Shown piece by piece: positions 17,950 through 28,200 of a stretch of DNA of 64,000 bases. How positions within the stretch are numbered: position 1 is the stretch's first letter; every line of letters begins with the position of its first letter. The notes beneath the pieces were generated by a model. That model was not told the DNA's origin and ran no database searches. It saw only the letters and a program-made list of their open reading frames with translations. Source of the stretch: Sporosarcina ureae (lineage in GTDB: Bacteria; Bacillota; Bacilli; Bacillales_A; Planococcaceae); NCBI RefSeq assembly GCF_002101375.1, contig NZ_CP015207.1, positions 1,224,501 through 1,288,500 of the forward strand, given 5' to 3'. Position numbers and translations under genes: made by a program.

Positions 17950-18943
17950 CCGTCACTCCTTCTTGTTCGTCATATAAAAAGCATCTAGTTTGATGATTTT
18001 CGGAGTTTCGGTATAATTCCGGTGTTTCTACCCAACACCTCGAGAAAGCGCTTTCACATCTCGCTGCGAATCTACATCCTCTATCAATGGATCCGGGTTT
18101 TGGCACGTTACCTGGAATCGAATAGAGACGATCTTTTTTATCTCGCATATCTGGTACAGACTGAATCAGTCCGCGTGTATAAGGGTGACAAGGATTTTTA
18201 AAAATTACTTCGGTTGGGGCTTCTTCAATAACTTGTCCTGCATACATGACTACGACACGTTCACAAGTTTCAGCCACCACTCCTAAGTCATGCGTGATGA
18301 GTAAAATCGCTGTATTCATGCGCTCGTTCAACTCTCGCATCAATTTCAGGATTTGTGCTTGAATAGTTACATCAAGTGCTGTTGTAGGTTCATCGGCAAT
18401 GAGTACTTTCGGATCGCATACAAGCGCCATTGCAATCATGACACGCTGTCGCATACCACCGGATAACTGATGAGGATATTCCTTCATAATTTCTTCAGAG
18501 CGGGGTAGTCCGACTAGTTTCAACATTTCGATTGCTCGGTCCTTAATTTGCTTTTTCGACCATTTTTTCTGATGAAGTGAAATGGCTTCAGACATCTGAT
18601 TGCCTATTGTGAAAAGTGGATTCAATGAAGTCATAGGCTCTTGAAAGATCATTGCGACGTCATTCCCACGAATCTCTCTCATTTCCTTCTCCGTTTTCCT
18701 TAAGAGATCTTGACCTTCAAAGAGGATTTCTCCTCCAGTGATTTTCCCTGGCGGACTTGGAACTAACTGCATGATAGATAAAGAGGTGACACTCTTTCCG
18801 CAACCTGATTCTCCAACAATCCCTAAGACTTCTCCTTCTCTTACATAGAAGTCCACATGATCTACTGCTGGAATTTCTCCTGAATCCGTGAAAAAGGTCG
18901 TTTGCAAATCTTTAACTTCAAGTAATTTCTTTCTTTTGTTCAT
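17918..18943 (-). CDS. Peptide ABC transporter ATPase (OppD/AppD type)
   Basis: A 341-residue nucleotide-binding subunit and first gene of the operon. Walker [50 protein letters not shown] and [10 protein letters not shown] are complete, so it should be catalytically active. The C-terminal extension has four Cys (GCRFAARC, then FSRC, then TRC). This pattern has been linked to an iron-sulfur cluster in OppD-type ATPases, but a cluster here is inference. GGTGAG precedes the ATG. A promoter lies about 45 nt upstream. Confidence 0.93.
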   Translation of the reverse strand: MNKRKKLLEVKDLQTTFFTDSGEIPAVDHVDFYVREGEVLGIVGESGCGKSVTSLSIMQLVPSPPGKITGGEILFEGQDLLRKTEKEMREIRGNDVAMIFQEPMTSLNPLFTIGNQMSEAISLHQKKWSKKQIKDRAIEMLKLVGLPRSEEIMKEYPHQLSGGMRQRVMIAMALVCDPKVLIADEPTTALDVTIQAQILKLMRELNERMNTAILLITHDLGVVAETCERVVVMYAGQVIEEAPTEVIFKNPCHPYTRGLIQSVPDMRDKKDRLYSIPGNVPKPGSIDRGCRFAARCESAFSRCWVETPELYRNSENHQTRCFLYDEQEGVTGANEQTTAKS

Positions 18944-18987
18944 TTACTCACCTTTTTCCTTTTTTCTGAAATAACTCATTAATCATT

Positions 18988-19015
18988 ATTATACTTTTAT
19001 TCTGATTAAACGCAA
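18988..19015 (-). promoter_or_regulatory. Sigma-A-type promoter of the peptide transporter operon
   Basis: On the minus strand TTGCGT is followed after 16 nt by a perfect TATAAT, 45 nt before the oppD-like start. Confidence 0.6.
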
Positions 19016-19056
19016 GATGCTTTTTTCATAAAATAATATAGTGAGAGAATATGGCA

Positions 19057-19102
19057 ATAAAAAAAGAAGTGCATTAGGAAAGTTGATACCTACGCACTTC
19101 TT
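19057..19102 (-). terminator. Terminator of the secreted phosphodiesterase gene
   Basis: AAGAAGTGC and GCACTTCTT form the stem. On the minus strand the stem runs directly into seven T. Confidence 0.85.
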
Positions 19103-19158
19103 AAAATTTCTGATTTTTCTAATGTTATGCTACTCTTTTAACTGCATAATTATTTCCC

Positions 19159-21084
19159 TTACCAAATGGCTTGACCATCTATAAATTCTGGAGCTTTTAA
19201 ATCTAGTAGTTTATATAGACTTGGTGCAATATCGGTCATCGTTATTCTTTCGCTAATTTCGCCGCTTGAAATTTTGGGACCTGATGCAAATAGAATAGGA
19301 TGTAATGGCAAACGCTCAGGATTACCACCATGACTCCCCAATTCTTGGGTCGGTTCGACAGCAATTTTCGCATCTTTTCCCATTAAGTATCCTGGAGCAG
19401 CAGATAAGAATACATCACCGCTATTATCATTACTAAAAGTTGCATATTCCTCTTGTTCTTCTGTCCAAACCGCTTCATACGGTGAGATCTCGATATTCTT
19501 CTGCTTAGATAAGACTGAAGGTACCGGATAAGTATAGGCTAGATCCGCTTTACCAGTGAGCCAACTCAAAATAGGATGAGCTACTCTTTCAGGATCTTGT
19601 GAAAGGGCAGAAAAAACGGTCTTATCGGTAAAAACTGATACAATTTCATTCTTTACTTGTTCGTATTCCTCTTCTTTTACAATTCCATTTTTCTCTCTGC
19701 CTTTTAAATTTACATACACATGCGCAATGGTTCCACTTGCTTCCGCATATGCTTTCGTCTTAGATGTATCCACATTTCCTTTTTCATCTTTTACAAGCAG
19801 TCCGGCTTTTTCAAGCTCTTTATTCGGTGAAAGCCTCGTGTGAATTGGTTCCAACCCATGATCTGAAACAATCAATAAGTGATCATCAGGGTTAAGATTG
19901 TTTTTGATTCGCCCAATCGCTCGGTCCGCTTGTCCAAATGCCCAGCTAACATATTTCTCTTTCTCCAACACATTCGATAAATCATATCCTGGTTGGGCAG
20001 GTTCTCTCAATAAAAAGTTATGCAGTTCAGTATCTACAACTGGATAATAATAAAATAATAAGTCTGGTTGATAGTAGTCTTTAATATATAAGCTGACATC
20101 CGTCACCCAATTTGCGAAACGTTCGCCTACTTGTTCATATTCTTCTCTTGTAATATCTCCTTTTTTGAAGGCATCTATCTCATCAGCCGCGGGATAAAAT
20201 CCAAATTCAGATTCTATCTCGTCCGTGAATTGGTCAGGTCCCTTGTACAGACCTCCCATTACAGTACCTTGAAATAATTGTAGCCTATCTTTATCTGCAG
20301 GATCCTCTTTTAGTTTTATATAGAATCCTGCACTATCAAAGTCTGGTAGGTCTAGCACGATACCGATCCAGTCGTTTGCTGATACTTTTTCTCCTATTTG
20401 TTTGGGATCCATTGAAATATAGAGTTCCGGTTCTTCCTCATCTATTCGCAACACATATAATTGTTGGGATGGTGAATTCTTTATATCTAATGTAATCACC
20501 GCTTCTTCCACTTCTGTTGTGGTAGTTGCAGTTAATTGTTTAACACGTTGATCTTCTATAGGTGAAAATTTCAAATTATGAAGTTTCGAATCTGCTAAGG
20601 TCCCACCTGAATAAACAGCGTACGTAGCAGCAGAGGCATTCTCAGGATTCGAATCGGGGAAAGAGACTGTCGCTGTTACTTTTCCTTGATTTCTCGCTTC
20701 TTTCCATATAGGTGTAACGCCTAACGTTTGTGCAAATCCGCTTTGATCATCTTTTACTTTTTCACCTGTCGAGTGGAACTGATTACTCACAATCCCCGTC
20801 TTGGAAGGTGCTGCACCGCTTGCCAGTGTGGCATGTGATGGCGCAGTCAATGATGGTGTAACTGTAATGAAATCCGTCGCATAGGCAGCCTCTTTTTGAA
20901 AGCTCTCTAAATTCAACATGATTCCTTTATCTATGTATCTCTGTGCGTCTTGATAACCCAATCCATCAAATGACACAACACTAATTGTGCCCGTTGGTTG
21001 TGTTGCTTGAACAGACGAAGAGGTAGTAGTACTAGTCATGCTACAAACAACCAAAATTATTATAATAGTCAGTGGCTTAAACAT
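19159..21084 (-). CDS. Secreted alkaline-phosphatase-superfamily phosphodiesterase
   Basis: A 641-residue exported protein of the type I phosphodiesterase/nucleotide pyrophosphatase group. An N-terminal signal peptide (hydrophobic core about residues 4-16) precedes the catalytic domain. Metal and catalytic residues are recognisable in SFDGLGYQDAQR, in the nucleophile region TPSLTAPSHATLASG, in YYPVVDTELHNF, in LIVSDHGLEPIHTRL, and in GSHGGNPERLPLHPILF. The central region contains a long beta-rich insertion (about residues 170-300). It is likely anchored or released outside the cell and hydrolyses phosphate esters or nucleotides. It is monocistronic. Confidence 0.85.
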   Translation of the reverse strand: MFKPLTIIIILVVCSMTSTTTSSSVQATQPTGTISVVSFDGLGYQDAQRYIDKGIMLNLESFQKEAAYATDFITVTPSLTAPSHATLASGAAPSKTGIVSNQFHSTGEKVKDDQSGFAQTLGVTPIWKEARNQGKVTATVSFPDSNPENASAATYAVYSGGTLADSKLHNLKFSPIEDQRVKQLTATTTTEVEEAVITLDIKNSPSQQLYVLRIDEEEPELYISMDPKQIGEKVSANDWIGIVLDLPDFDSAGFYIKLKEDPADKDRLQLFQGTVMGGLYKGPDQFTDEIESEFGFYPAADEIDAFKKGDITREEYEQVGERFANWVTDVSLYIKDYYQPDLLFYYYPVVDTELHNFLLREPAQPGYDLSNVLEKEKYVSWAFGQADRAIGRIKNNLNPDDHLLIVSDHGLEPIHTRLSPNKELEKAGLLVKDEKGNVDTSKTKAYAEASGTIAHVYVNLKGREKNGIVKEEEYEQVKNEIVSVFTDKTVFSALSQDPERVAHPILSWLTGKADLAYTYPVPSVLSKQKNIEISPYEAVWTEEQEEYATFSNDNSGDVFLSAAPGYLMGKDAKIAVEPTQELGSHGGNPERLPLHPILFASGPKISSGEISERITMTDIAPSLYKLLDLKAPEFIDGQAIW

Positions 21085-21226
21085 ATTGCATCCCTCGCTT
21101 TGTATTACTATTCCCTACCTTAAATCACGGTAAACTTGCTAACTACACTATGTTCTAAAAGTCATGTTTTTTATTAAAAATACCTCCTGCAATTCTCTTA
21201 TGCAGAAGGTATTTATCAATTTATGG

Positions 21227-22024
21227 TTACAATGCAAGCTGTTTTACTGAATTTCTTTCAAGCCACGTCAAGCTTTTATCAAACAATTCATTTTCAAAAG
21301 AATAACTTGAAAATGTGTGATCAGCCTGTTCAATATATTGTTCAATTACTCGCTCTCCGTTCAAGCGCTTATTGAGTGAATTTACGTATTGTCTCGCATG
21401 TTCTTTTGATATTTGTTCATCTTCTTTTGCATGAACAATATGAACAGGTCCGGTAAATGAACGAATCGCTTCGATAGGTTGATGTCTTTTCAAATCCTTA
21501 AGAAAAGTTTGGCTGATCATAAATCCGTGATAATCATGACTGCCTTGCCTTATAATTTCATGAACTGCTTTTGGTCCAAGAATTCCCATTATATCTTCGT
21601 ATGGTGTACCTACCGGTGACCAGAGAATCAGTTGTTTAATACGTGAATCACTCGCTGCTGTTAGCGACGCAACTGCCCCTCCCATACTGTGTCCTACTAA
21701 TGAAATCCGGCTTTTATCTATACCGCGAAACGAACTTAAATAATCGATGACATCCTGTACTTCCTTTAATTGATTAGTCAATGTCACATCTGCATAATCT
21801 CCGTCACTTTCACCACAACCGCTAAAGTCAAAGCGGAATACCCCATATCCATGCTCTGTGAAATAACGAGCGGCTTTAACAAACAAACGATGTTCCCCTA
21901 CTTTACTACCTACGAACCCATGGATAAATATAAGCAAAGGTATAGCTTCTTTTCTATATTCAGGCAGATGCAACGCACCCGACAAATTATTTTCCCCAGA
22001 ACGAATCGTGATCATTTTTTGCAT
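21227..22024 (-). CDS. Alpha/beta hydrolase (esterase-like)
   Basis: A 265-residue serine hydrolase. The oxyanion region reads IFIHGFVGSKVGEHR, the nucleophile elbow GHSMGGAVAS and the catalytic His ADHTFSSYSF. The acid is probably in HAKEDEQIS. It resembles feruloyl- and acyl-esterase members of the fold. The ATG at 22024 follows GGGAAGAA. The frame continues upstream to 22087 without a site. Its substrate is unknown. The gene stands alone. Confidence 0.82.
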   Translation of the reverse strand: MQKMITIRSGENNLSGALHLPEYRKEAIPLLIFIHGFVGSKVGEHRLFVKAARYFTEHGYGVFRFDFSGCGESDGDYADVTLTNQLKEVQDVIDYLSSFRGIDKSRISLVGHSMGGAVASLTAASDSRIKQLILWSPVGTPYEDIMGILGPKAVHEIIRQGSHDYHGFMISQTFLKDLKRHQPIEAIRSFTGPVHIVHAKEDEQISKEHARQYVNSLNKRLNGERVIEQYIEQADHTFSSYSFENELFDKSLTWLERNSVKQLAL

Positions 22025-22135
22025 TTCTTCCCTACTCTCATGTAAGTATATTATTCCAACATGTTTAATAGGTATTATACAATTCAAATAGATTTAAGTC
22101 AAATAAATCCAATAGTAACTCTTATTCTTACATAG

Positions 22136-22163
22136 AAAAAAGACTCCTATATTAGGGAGCCTG
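22136..22163 (-). terminator. Terminator of the SNF transporter gene
   Basis: On the minus strand GGCTCC and GGAGTC pair (one G-T) around a 7-nt loop and are followed by six T. Confidence 0.7.
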
Positions 22164-22259
22164 ATTAGTATATTCAAATGAACAAGTACAGAGTGATTTG
22201 GAATTTCCGTTGCAGAGGGGATACAGGCCAACGATGCCACTCCCCTTTGCACAACGACT

Positions 22260-23618
22260 TTACTTCACAATCCCAAGCGTATTTAAGAACACTACAATAA
22301 TAGTCAATGGGACTACCCACTTCATTAAAAAGTGCCAGAGTGGATAAAAACCTATAGATTTCGTATTATACTGTGTAAATTCATCACGCACTAACACTTG
22401 ATCCATCTTATGAACAATAAATAATGCAATCAGCAAACTTCCAGCTGGCAGCAAAATATTACTGACCAAGTAATCTGTCGCATCAAAAACACTCTTATCG
22501 AATAGTAGCAACCCTGACAACGTACTAGAAGACAAAGCAGAAGGAATTGCAGCTATGAATACAACCGCACCAATTAACCAAGTCACAGACTTACGTGTAC
22601 GCTTACCACTCGCTGTCATCGCTGCCACAATAATTTCGTACAAACTAAACGAAGATGTCAATGTCGCAAACAAGAACAAAATTAAGAATAACGCTAAGAA
22701 TACTTGCCCTAGCGGAAGTTGCGAAAAGACTGCTGGCAACACCATGAAGAGTAATTCCGGTCCCGCTGCCGGTTCTTGCCCGAACGCGAATACTGCTGGA
22801 AAAATAGCTAAACCTGCTAGTAACGATACAAATAAATTCATCCCTACTACGGAACTTGCAGATGAAGTCAAACTAACGTCTTTTTTCAGATATGAACTAT
22901 ACGTTACCATACATGAAAATCCGACGGCTAATGAAAAGAAAGACTGTCCAAGTGCATATAATACTGATTCTCTTGTAATACTAGAGAAATCAGGCTTCAG
23001 GAAGAATGATACACCTTCCATTGCACCAGGCAACGTCAATGAACGAATAACTAAAATAATAAAAAACACAAATAATAAAGGCATCATATATTTATTCGCT
23101 TTTTCAATACCGTTTTGTACACCGGAAGATACGACTAATATGTTAATGATGGTAAATAGGAACAGACCGATTAATGTTGTTACTGGCGAACCGACAATCG
23201 AACCAAATTGTTCCGAATAGGAAGCACCTTCACTAATGATCTTGCCACCTATAGATAATCCGCTATACACGAATACCCAACCACCCACTACACTATAGAA
23301 GGATAGTAAAAGGAAACACCCTGCTACACCAAGCTTACCAATCCATGGCCATGCACTAGCTGGCGCCAACTTCTTGTAAGCACTGATTGCTTCTCTACCT
23401 GAACCACGTCCAATAATGAATTCGGAAACCAACATGGGTAATCCAATCAAAATTGTAAAGACGACAAATAATAGGAAAAATGCGCCACCGCCACTCATTC
23501 CTGTAACATACGGGAACTTCCAGATTGCTCCAAGGCCGATTGCTGCACCTGCCGAGGACATGATAAATCCAAGCTTCGAAGACCATTGTTCTTTACGTTG
23601 TTCCATTTCCTCACCCAT
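22260..23618 (-). CDS. Sodium-dependent transporter, neurotransmitter:sodium symporter family
   Basis: A 452-residue membrane protein of the NSS/SNF family (LeuT fold, about 11-12 TM). The N-terminal signature SSAGAAIGLGAIWKFPYV forms the Na+ and substrate site in TM1, and GGGAFFLLFV follows in TM2. It probably co-transports an amino acid or related compound with Na+. The first ATG (23618) and a second four codons later both have purine-rich sequence close upstream, so the exact start is open. It is monocistronic with its own terminator. Confidence 0.9.
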   Translation of the reverse strand: MGEEMEQRKEQWSSKLGFIMSSAGAAIGLGAIWKFPYVTGMSGGGAFFLLFVVFTILIGLPMLVSEFIIGRGSGREAISAYKKLAPASAWPWIGKLGVAGCFLLLSFYSVVGGWVFVYSGLSIGGKIISEGASYSEQFGSIVGSPVTTLIGLFLFTIINILVVSSGVQNGIEKANKYMMPLLFVFFIILVIRSLTLPGAMEGVSFFLKPDFSSITRESVLYALGQSFFSLAVGFSCMVTYSSYLKKDVSLTSSASSVVGMNLFVSLLAGLAIFPAVFAFGQEPAAGPELLFMVLPAVFSQLPLGQVFLALFLILFLFATLTSSFSLYEIIVAAMTASGKRTRKSVTWLIGAVVFIAAIPSALSSSTLSGLLLFDKSVFDATDYLVSNILLPAGSLLIALFIVHKMDQVLVRDEFTQYNTKSIGFYPLWHFLMKWVVPLTIIVVFLNTLGIVK

Positions 23619-23703
23619 TTCCCTTTACTTCTGCTAATTATAGTTATACTGTACTACACCATTAGAAACAATAGCATATTTGTATTGTTTATAGTTATGC
23701 ACA

Positions 23704-23752
23704 ACAAAAAAGATGTACCTGAATCGAAATACTCCATTCGGTTACATCTTTT
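23704..23752. terminator. Terminator below the KGG gene
   Basis: AAGATGTACCTGAAT pairs with ATTCGGTTACATCTT (one mismatch, one wobble). The minus-strand side ends in six T. Confidence 0.8.
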
Positions 23753-23782
23753 CTTCTTAAAGAATATATTCCCGTTAGCCAT

Positions 23783-24067
23783 TTAGTTCACACTCTTATT
23801 CTGTTGCGCTCTAGCTTCTCCTCCCTTACGTCCAATGTTCTCATAAAATTGTTTATCGTGCTTCTCAGCAGTAGCTTTTCCACCTTTACGACCAATTTCT
23901 CTATAAAATTCACTACTATGCTTTTGAGCTGTGGCTTCCCCGCCTTTACGACCAATCTGTTCATAGAACTCTTTGTCGTGCTTTTTAGATGTTGCTTGAC
24001 CGCCTTTACGTCCCGCTTCTTTTAAAGTCATTTTCTTCTCTTGATCAGTATGATGTTGATTAGCCAT
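23783..24067 (-). CDS. KGG-repeat general stress protein (GsiB-like)
   Basis: A very hydrophilic 94-residue protein built of four near-identical ~20-residue repeats with the core GRKGG(E/Q/K)A and an aromatic F-Y-x-x-I-G connection. This is the KGG/Con-10 stress family typified by B. subtilis GsiB, thought to act in desiccation and general stress protection. AGGGAGGAAG precedes the ATG. A sigma-B-type promoter lies 48-72 nt upstream, as expected for this family. Confidence 0.9.
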   Translation of the reverse strand: MANQHHTDQEKKMTLKEAGRKGGQATSKKHDKEFYEQIGRKGGEATAQKHSSEFYREIGRKGGKATAEKHDKQFYENIGRKGGEARAQQNKSVN

Positions 24068-24114
24068 ATATATTCTTCCTCCCTATTATTCAATTTACAA
24101 TGCTTAATGAATAT

Positions 24115-24139
24115 ATTCCCAATTCACTACGAGCTAAAC
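24115..24139 (-). promoter_or_regulatory. Sigma-B-type promoter of the KGG gene
   Basis: On the minus strand GTTTAG, a 13-nt spacer and GGGAAT match the B. subtilis sigma-B consensus (GTTTAA, 12-15 nt, GGGTAT), about 40 nt before the start codon. Confidence 0.8.
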
Positions 24140-24300
24140 ACAAGACTACGTAAATAGCCTTTTTTCGATAGAAAGGCTTACAGAATGGAATTCAGTACAC
24201 ATCTATACGTATTGCTAAAAGCTGTCTACATATTCATGTATAACTTCTCGTTTTTGAACCAACTTACTTATGAAGGTACTTACAGAAGGGAGAATAACAA

Positions 24301-24459
24301 ATGGGAAGAGATGAACATAAAAAAGGGAGTAATTCGGCTGGTTCGTTACCACAAACTCCAAAGAACCAAACGATTGCCGCACGCGACATGAATGAAGAAA
24401 TCTCGAAAGAATTCGCTGAATTACGTAAAGCTTCCGCACAAAAAAAACGTAAGTCATAA
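24301..24459 (+). CDS. Small hydrophilic protein, possibly YfhD-like
   Basis: A 52-residue charged protein starting MGRDEHKKGS and ending in a Lys/Arg-rich tail, with the segment LPQTPKNQ in between. The start and the PQTPKNQ motif recall small YfhD-type proteins of Bacillales, but I am not certain. AGAAGGGAG lies 8 nt upstream of the ATG. It is followed by a strong bidirectional terminator. Too short to have been detected by length alone, it is supported by the ribosome binding site and terminator. Confidence 0.65.
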   Translation: MGRDEHKKGSNSAGSLPQTPKNQTIAARDMNEEISKEFAELRKASAQKKRKS

Positions 24460-24461
24460 GC

Positions 24462-24492
24462 AAAAAGACCAGGAAAAATTTCCTGGTCTTTA
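24462..24492. terminator. Bidirectional terminator
   Basis: AAAGACCAGGAAA and TTTCCTGGTCTTT pair perfectly around two bases. It serves the small plus-strand gene and the helicase operon converging from the other strand. Confidence 0.9.
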
Positions 24493-24493
24493 T

Positions 24494-25231
24494 TTATTTT
24501 TTTCGAAGAGGAGCTTGTTCATCTATGAGTTTCTCCAGACGCTCATCCCATTCTTCTGTTAATGTATTCCATACTCTAGTGAAATAGCTGTTCTCCGTGC
24601 GATTGTATAGAGAAAACTCCACACAGGGAATAAATTGGTTAGCAAGTGATTGGGGAATTTCTATTTTATCCACAATCTTCTGTAGTGGGCCTTCTGCGGC
24701 TTCTGCTCCTGTAGCAAGCAGTGTTGCACGCAATTGTTCATCATCTAGTCGTTGCGGACTTCTTGTGAATTTCTTAGCTAATCTAAACTCTTTAACTTTT
24801 GCTGTGAACACTTTTTCAGGTTGTTCACATAAAATTGAATCGTGGCACGGACTATAATAAAACGTTTTTTCTGCTTTTTCAGGTGGATGTTCGTAAATAC
24901 CCGATTGTAATTGGCTTACTCCAACACTCGTCAACTGAAAACGATCTTTACGCAACTCGATCATTTGTGCGGATTCCATCTTATTAAACAAATTCTCGAT
25001 AAACAGTGGTTCCACAGCGAGAAAATCTGCAATTTTTTTTGATTCAGTTACATCTAATTTTTGAACTGTAAGTAAAATCATTTTCATTAATATGTCCATC
25101 GTCGTGCGCTTAATCGTTGTGTAGGGTATAGTAATGAGCACAACCGGCAACCCCCAGCTGTCTGATTGTTGTATTTGGATATCTGGCTGTCGTAGCAGTT
25201 CTTGTTGTAACTTTTTTCGAAGCGAATCCAT
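24494..25231 (-). CDS. Uncharacterised protein with a winged-helix-like segment, partner of the helicase
   Basis: I do not recognise this 245-residue protein. Residues about 50-110 look like a winged helix: a helix, a second helix (SKKIADFLAVEPLFIENLF), then a helix and hairpin ending in ELRKDRFQLTSVGVSQL, which resembles MarR/ArsR-type DNA readers. The C-terminal half has two Cys (SPCHDSILCEQ) and is rich in charged residues. It starts 4 nt after the helicase stop, so the two are surely co-transcribed and probably work together. No signal peptide or TM is seen. Roles as a substrate-recognition or regulatory subunit are inference. Confidence 0.7.
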   Translation of the reverse strand: MDSLRKKLQQELLRQPDIQIQQSDSWGLPVVLITIPYTTIKRTTMDILMKMILLTVQKLDVTESKKIADFLAVEPLFIENLFNKMESAQMIELRKDRFQLTSVGVSQLQSGIYEHPPEKAEKTFYYSPCHDSILCEQPEKVFTAKVKEFRLAKKFTRSPQRLDDEQLRATLLATGAEAAEGPLQKIVDKIEIPQSLANQFIPCVEFSLYNRTENSYFTRVWNTLTEEWDERLEKLIDEQAPLRKK

Positions 25232-25235
25232 CTAC

Positions 25236-28200
25236 TCAACCTCCTTGCATCTGATCTATTTTGCGCAATCCACCTTGATGTTCCACGACTTCCCGCAATT
25301 GTTTATACATATCTCTCGTAGAAGCATTCTTTGTCTTGACGGTGAACATCTCGGAACTTCCCACGATAATAAGTAGTTCCCTAGCACGCGATAACGCTAC
25401 ATTCAAACGCCGATAGTCTTTAGCGAATCCAATGTCACCATTTTTCTCACCATGATTTCTAACGAAACTCAGAATAATAATATCCATTTCCATGCCTTGG
25501 AACTTATCTACGGAACCAGTTCGACAATGCAATTGTTTGGGTCGGATTTCCTGCTGAATCAGTCGGTCAATTCGCTTTACTTGTTCGCCGTAAAAGCTGA
25601 TGACGCCAACGCTTTTCTTTTCCTCTGGCTTCATTAGACCATCTTTTTTAGCTTTTTCTGTCGCTTGTTCAATATCGAGTAATGTGTCTTGAATGACGGT
25701 TAGTTCTGCTTCATTGAAACGACTCGTCCCCCCCTTGACTTGATCTTCAAAAAATGAAGGCGTATTGGGCATATCTAGCCATAGCAAATGGTCTTTTCTA
25801 GTGATTTTACTGCTTTCGAGCAGATGATCACGCAATTCGTCTGAATTAGGAAGCCCGCATTGTAATTGATAGTTCCCATCTTTATAAAATGGGGCAATGG
25901 TTTCCATGATTTTTTCATGCATACGGTACTGGATACTGAGCATCGTTTTGTTTTGCTTAGGCAATGTACGGAATAATCGTTCAAATAATGATTCATTCAG
26001 CATTTTCTTCATTTCCCGTTGCACTTCAGGATCTTTTTGCTGATCTACCAGTTCGTCCATCGTTTCTTGTCCTACTAGTGGCGGTAACTGATGATGGTCA
26101 CCCACTAGAATAACTTTTTTACCTTTCAACATGGGCAATAAGAGTTCTGGTGGTGTGGCTTTTGATACTTCATCGATAATGACTACATCGAAGACAGGGT
26201 ATTCATCCATGAACTTTTTGGAAGCTGATGCCACACAAGTCGTGCCAATTACATTCGCATGATCGATATAAAGCTTTCGGATTTCATCAAGGTCATATTC
26301 GTTGGCACCACGCAGTAATTCTTCCCACTGTGATTGCAGTTCTTGTAGAACGGGAAGTTGCTGCTGTTCCTTTATTACTTCTGCTTGTTGTGTCTCGGCT
26401 TGACCAAGCGCTATTTCAATTTTCTCTAATTGCTCTTTTATATCAGGCTTCAATTGAACTGTAAGCTCTTCTATTTCCTGCTGTCGTTGATTTTGTTCTT
26501 CTTGTAATTGCAGAGTTTTTTGCTCTACTGCTAATACTTCTACTTTTTCTTGTTCAAGCAGTTGTTTTTCTTGAGAACACTTTAGTTCTGAAGTAGTCAT
26601 AGACGCTGATAATTGAGTTACGTTTTTTATTTGTTGTCGACACTCATTTATCTTAGTTTCTAGCTGATTAATTTCCTGTGTAAGCAGATTTTTCTCCCAT
26701 TGCTTTTCAGGTAGCTCGTTGGTTTGTAGCCATTCTTCAATCTGCTTCTCTAATTCGTTTTGCCTAGATTGCAGTTGTTGTTTCTGCTTTTCTATTCGTT
26801 GTATGTGGTTTTGTATTTCTTGAAGTTCCTGCTGTAGGAATCTTAGAATTTCATGTTTCACTTCTGCAAATACTTCCTTTACAGAGTGAACTTTCTGTTG
26901 CTGTAGTTCAATTCCTTTTGCTCGAACAATCTCTTCTTTACCATAAAATAACGACATACCTTGTGCAATCTTTTGTAGAACTTCCGTTTTACCAGATGAA
27001 ATTTCTTTGTTTTCAAGCATCTTTTTTGTTGCAGGATGAATTAAAAACTTCCCCAAACGATCAATCATTTCATGCATTTCTTGAATGGTTGTGAAATTAT
27101 CAGTTGAACGCTTCATAATAGTTTCTACCGGGTAACGATGCGCCTGTAAAAGAGTCTGTGTTTTTTTAATAGCTGTCTGGAAGCGTTCGTGAAGCTCTTT
27201 CCATTCTTGAAATTCATAGGAATACTCTCCACTTTCAATCGACTTGATGATTCGCTGTAAGTCATTATTCCTCAACGTAATATGAATAGGTAATTCAATC
27301 TGGTGTGCAGTAAGCGTCATTTGAATATCTTTCATTTTCGTCTGAGACATTACATCACGATGTGTTGCTTGAAGTTTTTGTTCACTGTCGGGAAGCGTTT
27401 TGTGTTCTTCTATGATCAATTGTTGTGTTTCGGTATTGCTCTGCAACTCTGCCAACCAGTTGAGATATATTTGTGTCTCTTTTAATAGGCGTTGCTCTTT
27501 TAACAACTCCTCAACTCGAGCTGACAATTCTTCTTTATTCTGCTCCGAATTTAGTTGTTTGCGTAACTCAATAATTTCTTTTATGCGTTGTGCAAGGGCT
27601 ATTTCAGTTTGCTCCAATCCCTGTTGCTTTTGAAACAGCCGGCGTACAGACTGATCAAGCAGGGATTTTCGTGAAAAGTATTCAGATTTTAGTTTTTTTA
27701 ACTCTTCTTGCACAATATTTTGTGCATGTAATTGCTCAGTTAATGTAATTTTCATTTCCGTGTTCTTGCGGATTTCCTCAGATAATTGATCCGCATGTTT
27801 TTGCAATTCGGTATCTTTCGTTCGATATACTGCACGTGTCGCTTGTACGGTTTCTAGTGTTTCATTTCTCCAATGCAATGCCACATTTTCTTCCATGAAA
27901 CGCTTGCCTTCTTCTTCGATACTTTCTGATCTTCCATAGCGTAAAATACGCGTTGCTGGATCTGTTAGTAACCGACCAAGTGCGTTATCCACTGCTAGAT
28001 TTGATTGAGATGCAACAAGTGTCCGCAAGCCGGCTTTGACGTTCTGATAGCAAATCTCAGAAATTACGGTTGTTTTCCCAGTACCTGGCGGGCCTTGGAC
28101 TACAAACAAGTCATGCGCTTTCATCGCACCCGATACTGCTTCTCGCTGGAATTCATTCAAATTATTATGGAACTCCAGTTGCGGCTGTTTATTCGTAATT

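Noticed and set aside
22555..23220. 221-codon plus-strand open frame inside the SNF transporter gene
   Set aside because: It is antisense to a clear transporter, has no ribosome binding site, and is explained by the codon bias of hydrophobic membrane proteins. The same holds for frames opposite the Ca2+/H+ antiporter and the NCS2 permease.
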